From the NCBI GenBank assembly GCA_916610825.1, contig OU744453.1, positions 14,260,469 to 14,324,468 of the forward strand: a stretch of 64,000 nt of DNA, in the 5' to 3' direction. Both the position numbers and the translations under genes were made by a program. Numbering within the stretch: the stretch's first letter is position 1; every line of letters starts with the position of its first letter. This document shows, piece by piece, positions 1-14,474 of the stretch. Origin of the DNA: Haliclystus octoradiatus (lineage: Eukaryota > Cnidaria > Staurozoa > Stauromedusae > Haliclystidae). Under the pieces are notes generated by a model. The model was not told the DNA's origin. It did not search any database and saw nothing but the letters and a program-made list of their open reading frames with translations.

Positions 1-24
1 ATGCGAGGTGTTGACAAAGGTGTT

Positions 25-199
25 CAAGGTCCGACAAAATGTTCAGCCTTCTGGAATCCTAGAGGCATTTCAACATTTTTTTCAGAATTGTTTTGTTGAT
101 GTTTGATCAATAAATTATTAAAAATATCGATTTTCTTCTGAATTTACTCTAACGTTCCAGAATCTAGGATTGGAGGATTCCTACCTTTGTCGGACCCTG
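25..199 (+). mobile_element. hAT-like MITE (CAGGGTCCGAC family), copy 1
   Basis: Starts CAAGGTCCGACAAAA and ends TTTGTCGGACCCTG, forming terminal inverted repeats. Flanks AAGGTGTT (17-24) and AAGTTGTT (200-207) match at 7 of 8 bases, an 8-bp target-site duplication typical of hAT transposons. No coding capacity; non-autonomous. A decayed second copy may follow at about 425-575. Confidence 0.82.
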
Positions 200-624
200 A
201 AGTTGTTTCTTCACAACTTTGTAAGGAACAATTAAACCAAACTTTGAAAAGAGTCAGATATTCTATTGTTAACATTTGAATGGCGGCCGGATTTTTCTTA
301 TATTTTACTTTGGATGCATTTAAACTAGAAAACAAAATAAGAAAAGTGTTAAAACATTAGATAATAACAACAGTTAAAGTAGACAAAGGTTCACAATAAA
401 CTCTTGGAGTATGATTGAAAACAAAGTAAACCTCCAGAAAAAGGTTTTTCAAATTCATTTCCGAAAGATAACAAATTAGCATTGAAAGGGATGATCAATT
501 TTCTTCTGAATTTGCTCTAACCTTTGGAATCTTGCAAGATTGCAAGATTCTCATATTTATCGCATCCTTGATATATCAGTATTGGCTTCTTCGGTATAAT
601 TATTATAGATTTTTTTGTCCATAG

Positions 625-693
625 ATATCTTCAAAGCCGGGTGACATCATGAATAATCTGTTGAAAACTCATAAAATACCAGAACAGTTTCAA
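625..693 (+). CDS. HUWE1: HUWE1 exon, DUF908 region (first exon in window)
   Basis: This exon encodes 23 residues ([14 protein letters not shown]...) in phase 0, between an acceptor ending ccatag and donor gtatgt. It matches the vertebrate segment with ISESPSEIMESL. It is shorter than the usual ORF cutoff and was recognised by homology. Confidence 0.85.
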
Positions 694-3600
694 GTATGTT
701 ATCTATTGCTCTTGATTTATAAACATTTTTGTACCCTCATTTTACTGGTTTTAATGTTTTTGCTAGTGTTGTTTCAAACATTTTTATTTTGCATTATAAC
801 TATATGATAGCATTCAGAAATGATATTTCAACACAAAAAGTAGTTTTTGAGTTGAAATTGTAGCTTTTTTGTTGAATGATTTATGCATGAGCTTACCTTT
901 TTGGATCTGAGATTGTTGTTAAGGCTGCTGTGCAGAATGTGTAGAATACATCTGAATATGTGTGTAACAGCAATCCCTCTGAATTCAGGGGTCCTAAAAA
1001 TATATTTGTGTCTGCGACCAAATTTTCCTTCAAAGTGCCTTTTAAGTTGTTTGGGTTACTGACTGATGAAAGGACATTATTGTAGTAGAAACCATCTGAT
1101 GAGCGCTATCGCACAAAGCTCTGAGTAAGGAATGCAAGGCAATGTCTAGTGTTTGACTTTATTTCTAAATAATAATGCTACAGTGAAACCTGTATATAAC
1201 AGCCATCTACGAGAGGTAAATAAATTGACCACTATAGACAGGTGGCCTTTATATACAGGTTTGATTCAATAGAGAATACTATTTTAGACATTGCAAGGGT
1301 GACCACTATAGACAGGTGACCGCTGTATAGAGGTGACCGTTATAACATGTTTGACTGTACGTATAAATTTGAATGGTGAATACTGTGTATCCCTTGTCTA
1401 TTGTTGTCATGAGCTACAGAATTATCAGCTCAGGACGGAAGGAAAAAATAAGATAAGATGTATGACAATGATGACATAGAAAATGTTTATCTTTATTTTA
1501 TAGATATCTTTATTATATCGGATACGTCTTGTTCATGCCATGAAATCACAACACACTCGATTGCAATTTGTTCAAGCAAGGCTTCAGTCATTATCAATTT
1601 TAGGTATTGTTTAATGTTTAATTATTTCATTCCACATTTGAAATAACTTATTATTAGTTCTTACTTATAATATCCATTGATTATCCTGATGACCATGCAT
1701 AAGGTTGTCACCATCTATATACTTACGAAGATTAATTTTGAATCAAGCATAGCGTATTACAACAATCAATGTTAGTCAAGGTTAAATTTCAAGTTTCAGA
1801 CACAAAAACAATACAAAAACAAACCTCAATGTGAACACTCACATGATTGTAAGCATGTAAATGCCTAGACCTGTGCCCATGCCCCTGTACTCCACTTTTC
1901 CAATGGTTGCTTCATATAGGGGACATATAGTTTTTTTTATACTTTTAGCGAATGAGGTGATGCACTCATTACAAAACATCAGAATTACCAATCACAGCTT
2001 AGTATGTGCGACCTTGGGGGTGATTGGTCTGTTTTCTAACTCATGAAATAATTTGTGGCGTCTTTGTGGATTGAAAAGGCGTCGAAAATGATTCACACAC
2101 TGCTGGGCATATTGTTTCACATGTAGATTACACCCTTTTTCTCAAGTGGTCTATTGTATTGTGTTTATTAAAACAATGACACAGCATTGCTAGCACATCT
2201 TTCAAGGCCCAGATGTAGAGTAGCGGAATAGTGGGCCTTGTGGAGCTAGGCTAGTAAATGCCCACCCATCATTTTTGCCATTTTATACGTCTGACTATTC
2301 TGTTTTAGGATAACGGTGTATCATTAATGATAGGATGAAACCTTTAATTTGATATACATGAGCGGTGATACATTTAAAATTCTTGTTAATGTAAATGGTT
2401 AAATTTTCATTTAGTTTATTCTAATGCCATGGAGCATCTAAATGCTTTGGTTTATGATGGATTCATTGAAGAAATTGTCAACACTTTGGAATTAGATGAT
2501 CCTGAAAATACATTATCTGTAAGTTAATGGGTAATGCTTTGATTTTCTTTCCTATCTATGTTCCACCTTAAAGATGACATTCACCGTAAACCTTTTTACA
2601 CATTCACGTCAATTTTTAAATAGGCTTAATCAATCAAGTGTGGCATTCAGGGTCCGACATACGTTTTATCCTTCCGGAAACCTGACTTTCTATTCAAACA
2701 ACTTTAGTGAAGCTTTCACCTGAAAAGTTCCTTATAATTTTGTCATTTCTCTGTATTTGAGGAGAATAATGAATCAAATCAATTTTCTTCTGAATTTTGG
2801 CCAGCCTTCCGGAAGGCGGAAACCTAGTTGCCAAGTTGCTGGGTTTTATCGGGCCCTGGTGGCCTTGGTTTACCGGTTAGGACTCTTTCAACTTTTACCC
2901 ATAGGGTCTAAGAGTTCAATCACTGGCATAAGCACTGTTGGCTGATTTTAGGGAGTCATTCCTGTCACCTATCTACCATTAGTTTAATGTTTATCATTGG
3001 GCTTGACTTCTACATTTACAATGTTTTATTATTGATGCTATCTACAAATATGCATTCAAACAGTTACCCCTGTGCGATAGGGGGGGGGGTTAAATGGTAT
3101 TTCTGTGAGACGTGAAATTGGCTTTTAAAAAGGTCTTGTGATTTTGTGAAGTTAATAATATTATCCTTGAAGAATAATGAACTTTAGGGTTTAGAAAGGA
3201 CATTATCTATGAATTTCCAGTTAACTTTCTGTGGAACGTGATCCTGCATCTCCGGAATATGTTTTCATAGTTTTGCAAATAGTGAATTGTGAAACTTGAA
3301 AAGATTGGAAGTCTATGAAATGTGATTGTAGTTGATTTAACACGTAATGTAATCCTGACCCTCCTTTACAACAATAGGTGACCACAACTCTTCAGATAGT
3401 TATTCTATATTGCATCAAGCCTGAAAATTAGGCCTATAACCACATGTCTATAGCAGTCAATTCTCCATAGGTCGTGTAACTTGCTTCTTTAGCCTTCATA
3501 TTAAACATGGATGAAATTGTTCAGTCTTCTGGCAGATTTCTGTCTGTTTCTGCCTTTATAAAATATCAAATTTATCATTTCAGTCTATTTTCAGTCTAAT

Positions 3601-6600
3601 TTCAACATTTATACTTTCTTGTATGACGTATGTCTTACTACAATTGTTACATATTTATGATCAAAGTTGATTTGGCCTACTGATAACTTTTTGGTTAAGA
3701 TTCTTATCATATAACATTACCTCAGTAGCCATACTAACACAAAGACAATATTTCTTCTTTCATCTGACCTTATACTGTATTGTTTCAGGATGTCAAAGCT
3801 GCTTGCCTGAAAACATTAACAGCTGTTATTCATCTTGATAAAAATCCAAGGTTAGATTAAATATCTATTATTATTGACATTGATGTGAAAAGTAATAAAT
3901 TACATTACAAGTTACTTCTCTTCAAAAGTAACTAATTATGTTACTAATTAATTTGGCCGAAAAAGTAATTGATTACAATTAGTAATTACTTTCCCAGAAA
4001 AAGTAAACAGACAACAAAGCAAATATTTTGTAATCGGAAAAATAATTCGAAAGTAAGTCAATTACTTTCTCTTAAATAATACTCATTACTTCGAAAAGTA
4101 ATTAACTAGATCACTTATTACTTTTCTCACAATATAATTAGTTACAGTCAAACCTATTATAACGGTCACCTCTATGCAGCAGCCACCTGTCTCTAGTGGT
4201 CACTCTTGCAATGTCTATGATAAGTATTTTCTATTGAATCAAACCTGTATATAAAGGCCACCTGTCTATCTACCTATTGTAGCTGGCCGTTATATACAGA
4301 TTTCACTGTAGTCCTAAAATTACTCCAAAAGTAGCCTGTTACTTTAGTAACAAGTATTTACAACACTGATTATTGATTTATTTATCAAGGTTCTGTACAA
4401 ACGTGTGTGTCCTCTGATCGTAGATCATAGAAGGCTGGAATAAATTTAGAAGAAAATTTATAGGCCTACGGTTTTATTTGAGAACTGATTTATAGGCCAA
4501 ACCTCAACAAAAATACAGAAGAATAAGTTGAAGATATTTTAGGAATTTAGAAGACTAAGTCATCCGCCCGGCACTGAAGTTTATCCACAAAGTTACTGTT
4601 TTTATTACTACCTAATTACTATCATCTGGTTCTATTGTTGTTGATTATGCTTTACAGGTTACAAAGTATCATCGAGACAACTGGTGCTGGATCCTACCAT
4701 GGTTTTTTACCAACTTTAGTTAGAGCTTGTATCACTCAAATGACAGGTAATTACAATGAAATCTGTGTATAAAGGTCACCCCATAGAGTAACCACCTGTC
4801 TATATTGGTCACTGTATAATTTTTCTTTTATATCATCAGATGGAAGTGGAAGAAGTTTTCCTCAACAATTTTCAACAGCATTATTTTCTTTTCTCTACCA
4901 TCTTGCAAGCTATGAAGCAGGTATGTTGATTTCGGTTAAAATAAATTCATGAATGTGCTTGAACTAGAGATCACCTGTTTTCCATGGTCTCATTTTATTG
5001 TCTCAAGAAAAATGTTTTTCCTTTCTTATGATGAGGGTTGTAGCATTATATTCATATATCTCTACATGTGCTGTTAGCCAGTCAATGAAGGGATGATATA
5101 TTTTTAAGCTGATAGCTCCACCATATATTTAACGAAATAGAGACAGTATTTGAGACTCCATTCAAAACCCAATATGATTTCTACCTCGATTTAGAGGCCA
5201 CCTGTCTCTGTGTCCACCTCAGTGATAAGCATTATTCTCTTGAATTTAACCCTGTATATTATGGTCAATTGTCTATAGTGGTCCATTTCTTAAAATATTA
5301 TTTGTGATTGCTATACACCGTTTTTACTGATGTGTAGCTTATCCTCAATGACACATACCGATATCACATTGGTAGTATCAAGATATAATAATAGAACCAA
5401 GATAGTTCAACTCAGATTTGTGTTTGAAAGAGTTTCAAACAGGCCATAATGTTATCTTACCTTTGTGAAAATAAACCAAATAAAATGTATTTAACATCCT
5501 CAAGTATTGAATAATTCAACTTTAAAAACAACATCTTCGTCCGACATCAATTGCATCCTCAAAAGTCTATCTTTGTTGACCCAATATCGATCATTTCCAA
5601 ACATTTTGATCGCTTTTGACACGGCAGAATCACTGAGAATTGGCCTTCAAAGCTATTTTAAGATCATCTCGTTTTGATGCAAAAATCTTTCGGGGTTCAG
5701 ATGATCAAACAAACAAACTTAGTTTCTTGTGAAAAGTTAAACATTTATTAAACATTGCTGATATTCAATATTTTTTGTTCATGATTTCATCTGAACTGCG
5801 CAAATAGAGGTTTTACTTTTCACCAGAAACCAAGTTTGTTTGATTGATAATCTGAACCCCGAAAATTTTTTCGCCTCAAAACGAGATGATCTTAAAGTAG
5901 CTTTGAAAGCCAATTCTCAGTGATTCTGCCGATCAAAATCTTTTGAAATGGTCGATATTGTGTTAACAAAGATAGGCTTTCGAGGTTGTTATTGATGTCG
6001 GACAAAGATGTTGTTTTTAAATTTGAATTATTCAATACTCAAGGATGTTAAATACATTTTATTTGGTTGATTTTCACAAAGGTAAGATAATATAATGGCC
6101 TGTTTAAAACTCTTTCAAACACAAATCTGAGTTAGACTATCTTGGTTCTATTATAATATCTTGATAGTATCAAGTGAAAAACATTTTGACATTGTTTTGT
6201 GTGTGTGTTTTCTAAAGGTTGCAGTGCTTTGGTTGCCAGTGGTTTGATTGAATCACTCTTGAAAGTTGTCCAATGGCCTGGGGAAGAAGAGCATATCACT
6301 GTAAGCACAGTTATATTGTTATTGGAATTTTTAGATAAATTGAACTTGTCAATTTTCTCAGAATACTTGTAAATTAATTAATATTCAATTGTTTGTATAC
6401 CCTATTCATTATCGTAACTATCTGCTCCTGACTAGACTAGGGGGTGTTCCAAATGTTACCCGACAAAATGGGTGTGGTATATGCTCAACTGGAAGCTTCA
6501 GGGTTCGATAAAAGTTGCGATCCTGCGATCCTAGATCGCGGAAAGTTGAGCTGAAATCCGAAGGCAGCCAAGAATAACTTTTTTCTTATAAGATTTCTAC

Positions 6601-9600
6601 TAAATGTTAAGATGAAATTATAACCTTCGGATTTGCAAAGATTGTTTGTCTGTTGTAGCGGGTGGAATGAGTCGATGTATTGATAAATTACCACACGCGT
6701 ACATAGACGTTGATTAGATATATATTTGATGTAATAGTTGTAGCTGGCCACCAACAGGGAGAGGATGAATAAGGGTTAATATGACCGTTGATAAACAGAG
6801 CCTCTATGAAGGTGGACCAGCTTTGCTAATGTAGGTGTTGTTGCCACGAAGGGCAGACGTGAAGAGACTTGATATATTACATACAGTGATTTACATTACA
6901 AGGTATACGTGATTACAAACGGAAGCTTTACAGTTAACAAAGGAAATACATTATGGATAAGACAATAGACATAAAACAATCCACTACACTATTCACAAAT
7001 CGATAATCAGTGCTTGTTTACATTTACACCAAGTTCTGAAATAATTTCTTCACGAGTTTAAATTTAAATAGGATGGAGCATTGACAATGAATCAATAGCA
7101 GACCGCCTTGTTCTGATAATTGATATAAAAGAGTTCATCATATGTCCAGGAAAAATCCAAAGGTATCACTTGGAAAATCTTTGGATCTCAAAAGGCAAAA
7201 ACTTTTATTGGACCCTGGGAAGCTTCAGTAGATCAATAACTTCAAATTTGTAATTTTATGTCTCAAGTTTGCCCAAAGTTTATTTCAGAATATAATTAAT
7301 GGTTCGCATCCCACCCCCAGGATTTACAGCCATGATCTTATTGGTGTGACTTTTCATTCTTCTGATATAGTTTTCAATATCATTATGGTTGTAGAAGCTG
7401 CTACCAGAGAACAATATAATATTTCAAACTTGATCTGACATTTATTTCTGACATTTATGAACAAAGGATGCAAAGAACTTTCAAAGTAGAATTTCTCTTT
7501 ATAACATTATAATCAGTACACGGCTATTATGTTATATGATACATTTTTGAAGAGAAATATTATTATTGCCAAGAAATATTATCAAGTACGTAAAAGGTAA
7601 AAAAAAATTATTTGAGAAAAAGAAAATTGCCAGTACAAAGATGAAATTGATCAGCCATCTGCCGATGGCCGACCGCTATATTGTTCTCTGGCTGCTACTT
7701 ATCATTCTATTGTTACATTTTTCTTTTCTTTTAGTTTGTAACAAGAGCAGTGCGTGTTATTGATCTGATTACAAATCTGGATATGGCTTCACTTCAGACT
7801 CATAATGGATTGCAAGTACTGATTAGGCGACTTGAGGTTAGTTCTTTGATCCCTTACAATTCATTCAATACAGTAGAGACTGGCTATAACGGCACCCCTA
7901 AGAAACATTATAGGCGATGTTCCATCCTAGTCAATTATTTATATGAAGAATGATACAAAACTTCATCAGGGACGTCAGTTTAATTCAATACGTTATAATT
8001 AATAATCCGCTTTAAAAGACGATGTTACAAAGATTTTCTATTGTACAGAGAAATCACTAAAAGGGTTCAACTGTATGCACTACAATTGCCCCAACAATCA
8101 GTGAGCCATATCTTACTAGATAGAATGAAGATAATTTATCTTAGAACTCAGGATGGTATTAAAATGATTCTGTACTTTAAATTTTTGGAGCACTATTTCA
8201 ATGGCAGAACTTTCTCTTTGAAGGTAGATATTAATGGAATTTCAATAGTGGAAAAGTGTTTAATGACTTTGTTAAATAATTTAGAAAGTTAAGATTGTAT
8301 GAAAATTGTTTAATGACCTTGGAAAAGCTAGAACTGTTTGATTAAATCAGAAGCCATCTAGTGAATTTGATTGTTTGATGTCCAATTCCTCAATTTCTTT
8401 ATTTGTCACTCCATAACTAAAATACCTGAATATGATTGCAGCGTGAAGTCATCACAAATCAACCAAAGCCACCAATTGAATCTGCTCCAATAAAAGATGG
8501 GGAATCGTCATCTGGCCAAGGAGATGTTGCCATGGAAGGTAAAATTCATACAATTCAGTTGACGATTTGTTACTGCATTTGTGCTTACAGACAGTATTAA
8601 CATGCTGTAACATCAACCTGTTGATAGTGACCATAAACAGTAAAATATCTGTAGCAGTCACCTCGATATTGCAACCATCTCTCTGTTTGCTCACAAGTTG
8701 TTTTTATTTCCCATACTTTCAGCATGAAAATTATATAGAATCATTGAAACTAATGGCATGACTCAATCTAAATAGGTAAAAATGTGAATCAAACCAATAA
8801 GATTAAAAATGTCTTTTTCACACCCAAAATACTTGACTACTATGCTGCAACCATCTGGCTATATAATCCACCTTTACATAACAGCCACCTGTCCACAATG
8901 GCCACTCCAGAAATATTTTTAAAAAATAGTATGTCCAGAAACCTAAACTATTATCAATAATATTTGCACAACTTTAAATTAACTTAAAAATTTTGTTAAT
9001 ATTCTGAGTTGTATACAATATGAAAAACCATTAATTTTCTGCTGAAATGTTACCAGCCTTTTGGAAACCCATTTGCCAGGATACTGGGCTTTATCGGGCC
9101 TTGGTTGAGAGTAGGCATATCGCTAAATTAGAGTGTGCAACAGTATTCAAATTATTATTTCCATCCTGCTCATGTTATAATTGATCGACATACTCTCTTC
9201 CCTTATTAATAAATGTTTTTCATTTTCTTATAATAATAGATCGATCAGTTGTTCAAACAACAATCACTGTTGGCAGTATTGAAATCCCTAATTGTCAATG
9301 CTTACCACAGAGAGCTGCTCTATTGAAGTCCATTTTGAATTTCTTAAAGAAAGCCATACCAGACCCAGCATTTGCTGACAGTGCGCGTTCATTGATGGAT
9401 GAATCACTACAGAACTCATTAAAAGCAATCATCAGTAGTGCTGAATATTACGGAGCATTGTTGTTCTTGCTTGGTGAGCACACATTTTACAGATGTATTA
9501 TCATCTCAACATCTGATGTTGAGTATTACATGAATCAGCATCTGATGATGCTTGACGGAAAGTCGGAATTCAGAATTTCCCCTGTGAATAAAATCCATGA

Positions 9601-12600
9601 GTTCATGAACAGTTCTCAATTTCATGATCATGTACTTTCATGAACAATTGATGAACTCCATGAACAGCTCATGCACAGTTCATGAACAATTCCTGAACTT
9701 CATGAACGGTTTTTTTAACAATTTTTGTGTGTTTATGAACATTTCATGAACAGTCATAAAGAGTTCAAGTTCATGAACAGTTCAGGAATATTTGGGCAAT
9801 TTAACATTCATGATCTCATAAATATCTCTTTCACATGGGTTGGTGAAATTTGATGTCTTTAGTACCTGAAAATTTCATTTGCATATGACTTTCCGACTTT
9901 TGGTTCCATAGTATTCTGTTTACTTTGTTCTTAGCTTAAATTATGGTAGCCGAATACTTGAATCACATACACATTCAGATAACGAAATTAAAATATTCAA
10001 TGTTTAATAACATAATGCCCGCATATCCATCATTTTTCAATCCACACTTCATTTGGTAAATTATTCTGTTGATACTACTTTGTTTGAATTTTGACGTTAT
10101 TACTAAACTGACCATTAATATGACTGACACCATCACATTGTTTATTAGTCTGCGTTTACAGACCACGATTCATTCACAAAAGAATAGGGTCTGTGTGTTT
10201 TGCACAGTTCTCTGTCCAGCCACTCTACGAAAACGTAGAGCGGAAGTTTCTGATCGATGCCTGGTAAATCTATTGTTCTTAGATAATAAATTCATCACCT
10301 CCGTTTGATCAATTAATTGCATAATTATGTGACATCAATCTTATTCTGATACGATGCCCGGACAGAGAAACCGAGCAATTCACACAGACCCTATTCTTTT
10401 GTGAATGAATTGCGGTCTGTAACACAGGCTAATTGTTTAAACTTTATAACTTATCTCATTGTTATTATGCTTATATAGCTGATTAGTTGTGTTTGTCTTT
10501 CATTACAGCCACTGATGTTGTTACAGTATTTGTCTTTCATGAACCATCTATGTTATCTTCCTTACAAGAGAGTGGATTAACAACTGTTGTGCTTGACTCT
10601 TTAATTAAAAAAGATGTAAGTTGATATTAATATATTATCAACAGTTAGTGTGTACTTTTGTCAAGTGCATGGTCTGATAAAGTCAAGTTATTTGGAATTC
10701 ATAGTCATAGAAAGCTATTATATTATAAAGTCGGGAGAATCGGGTATAACACTTTTTTTCAAATACAGTGAAACCTGTATATAACAGCCAGCTACTAGAG
10801 GCAGATAAATTGACCATTATAGACAGATGGCCTTTATATACAGGTTTGATTCAATAGAAAATACTATTTTAGATATTGCAAGAGTGACCACTATAGACAG
10901 GTGGTTGCTGTATAGAGGTGGCGGTTATAACAGGTTTGACTGTATTCCTTTATAATTTATTTTCCGTTTAATCTTGTTTGAGGGGCCCGTGATTCAAGAA
11001 CGGCACCCCCTTAGGAACACAGTCACAGATAATTGCAATGGATATTTTTTATAATTTAGATTTGAATTCAAAAAGTGGGGTACTTGGTGTTTTGGTTAAT
11101 GTTCAGTACTATGGCTTTGAAATAATTGATACATCTAAAATTGTGACTTTTGTTATTTGTAGGTGCCTGCCACACGTGAAAATCTAGCTTCATTACCAAA
11201 TACATTGAGTGCATTGTGTTTAAATTCAAGAGGATTAGAAGCCTTTATTGCATGCAAACCATTTGAGCGTTTGTTCAAGATTCTGATCAGTAAAGATTAT
11301 CTATCAGCAATGAAACGAAGACGAAGCTCTGACCCTCAAGGTAAGAACATGTGCAGTGGAACATGTATATTGCAGCCAGCTATGAGAGGTAGATAAATTG
11401 ACCACTGTATGCGGGTGACCTTTATATACAGGGTTGATTCAATAGAAAATGCTATTTAGACACTGTATAGAGAATACTGTTATAACATGTTTGACTTAAT
11501 ATCACATCCATCTACAAGATATGGGCAATTTCATCAATAGACAGGTGGTCTCTTATGTACAGTGTTGTTTCAATTGAACATTTCTGAAGTGTCTACGGTA
11601 TACATATGACTGCTCCATGGAGGTGGTCCTTATGACAGGTCTAACCTTAATAATCATCTCATCTCTGTTGAAGCAAGCATACCTTTCCCGTATAATGTCA
11701 AACGTTTAGACAATTAAAATGTATTTGTTACTTACAATTTTTTTTTGACTTTTTAAAAATCTTTTTCTGCCGTTATAAACTCTAAAATTTATCTTTTCAG
11801 TCTATTTTCAACATATCAATTTTCATATCTGAGTTACGTCAACTTGTGTTAGCATTTTTAACTTAAATGCACTATTGTAATTTATTCTTGATAGGTGATA
11901 CTGCAATGCATCTTGGTTCTGCAATGGATGAACTAATGCGTCATCAGCCAACACTCAAGCCCGAAGCCATGAAAGCAATTATTAAGGTAAATTAATCAAA
12001 TCTGATGGTTGTTAATATTATTCAAATTAGTAAATGCCTTGAATCAGGTGACTTCTTTTTATCATTTACGAACTCCAGAACAGTGAAAATACTCACTTGA
12101 TTCGCAAATCTACAATCTGTATAGTAGTATAGTCCCATTGAAAAATCAAACAATCATATGGACACTTTGACTATCAGATACTTGCCGGAAATAGTCTAGA
12201 ATTATTCACTTGGGTATTCTGAACTCATTAGAGTCAAAAAATATTTTAAAACATGCATTGGAACTAGTTCCAGGCCCTTTTAATTTCTAACTGAGTTTTG
12301 ACAATAAGAGCCTGGAACTAGTTTGCACGTGTGCACGTTTTAAAATATTTTTTGACTCTAATTTCTTCAGAATATCATATGAATAATTCTAAACTATTTT
12401 AAGTGTCCGTATGATGTTTTGATTTTTTCAATGGGACTATACTACTACACAGATTGTAGATTTGACGCTTGATTCTAGAACAACGCATAAAAGGTTCGAT
12501 AAATGTTCTTCTTTCTGGATTCCAATGTTTCTTTTCAGTGCTTTCATTGTGTAAGCTATTCCACATCTTTTTATTTTACTGTTATTTTCAAAAATATCAT

Positions 12601-14422
12601 AAAAACGCCACAGTTTTACTTCTCCGTCCAAGAAAAGAAAGCAAATGATTTTTCTTCTGATTAAAACAATATTGTTTCCCCTTCAATCGGGATTTATGTT
12701 AGCTTTCTGGGACTCTCAGTCCCAGAATTCCCCATTTTATCAAACCCTGAATTTCACAACTCAACTGCATAAATTCAACAGTTGTAATTTTGAATGATCT
12801 AATGAAATTTAATGATCTTTGTTTTTCATAGCTTTTAGAAGAATTATGCTTGATTGGTAAAAACCGTGCGTTCATTGGCTATCATCCATATGAAAAACTG
12901 AATGGCAACAAAATCAATGAAACACCTGTTTTACAGTCATCAAGTAATGATGATTTGACATCGGATGAAGAAATGGATGATGAGTTCAAAAGTGTTGTAA
13001 CAACTGAGAAAGAAAAGTTGAAAGAAGAAGAAGAAGAAGAAATGTAGGTTTAATGTCCAGCGTAGAACAGACCCTAGATTGCCTAGAACTGATGGCTCAA
13101 ATTACTTTGGGAATACGGCTGAATACCTATTTCAAATGCAGTATTTGAAGAGAAAATGTCACTTTATCTGACATTTTCTACCTTCCAATGTCTAGGATTG
13201 CAGAACAATAGCTATTTGTTCACCCTGATTTGAAGTTTGTAAAATATTCATGAAAATCTGAAGCAAATTTTGAAGACTAGTAATGTTTCCTTTTTAAAAT
13301 AAGGAGTTGAAATGTTTTCAATTCTAATAAAGTTAATTTAAATTAATTTGAATATCCCAAGCATCTTGGAAACCCAAAAGATTATTCAACAGTTCACAAA
13401 AATAATCTTGGTCAATGACTCTTTTTATCAGAAGCCAAGGTCCAATTTATTTATAAGGAGAATGAGCAAATACTGTAATTACCGTAATGCTGTTCTATGT
13501 TAACTTTCCCAAAACTGATCTGATCCGATGCTACAAAGTTGAAGCCTGATCCGATATAAATTTTTAAAATATCCATCTGATATGATTCCGATATCAGGAA
13601 AAATTGCAACTATAAATTGTAACTATAAGTCATATTATACAAACATATTTTTAATGAAGACAGCATTGGGTTTGGTAAACATTACACACCGGTATATCGA
13701 GAATTGTGACGTATTGGCAGGGCTGTCAGTTACTGAGATTTTTGTAATCAATTACCGTTACAATTACTTTGCACAATCGCTGTATGACTATAATTATCGT
13801 TACTGTGTTCCAAGAAGTAATTAATTACAATTGCAAACTACTTAACTTTAAAAGTAACCACGATTACTGATTACTTTTAAGCAAAACTGAACTATGCGAT
13901 ATTGTGATATCTTATATCGCAATACAATATCACCAAAAAAGCTAAAATCCATGGTTTTACAAAAATCATGTTGCTAGGAAGCCATACTCTTTCACAAAGC
14001 TATATGCTAGAACTTTCTTGTAACGTAATTACGGTAAACGAAAGATTAGCTAAAGCTTCATGATCTGGAAGACCTTGAAGACAGCAAAGGCCTTTTTGAA
14101 GATGTTTTTTAGGCCTATTCCGGAGAGGTGCTATAGGCCTCAAAACGTAGATCTGACCCTGGCAGACTGTCAACACAAATTTTATGAAAAACTTATTCAG
14201 CGTTTCGAAGGTTTAAGAAATCCATCAATAAAGCACCTAACTTAACATGAAATATATATATAATAATTTTTTTTTTCTTCAGTATAACAGATGGAGACGC
14301 TGAATTTGTTCCTATTCTAGAGTACATGTTTAATGTGGTATGTATGCATTCTTTAAGCTTTTGAGATCTATGTTATGAAGTAGCTCTTGCTGATATGTTG
14401 ACCAGCTTGACCTACTATTCCT

Positions 14423-14474
<52 letters not shown>

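Noticed and set aside
1090..1140. Possible hammerhead (CTGATGAGCGCTATCGCAC)
   Set aside because: A short stem II is possible, but GAAA is missing (CAAA) and there is no GTH site or stem I.
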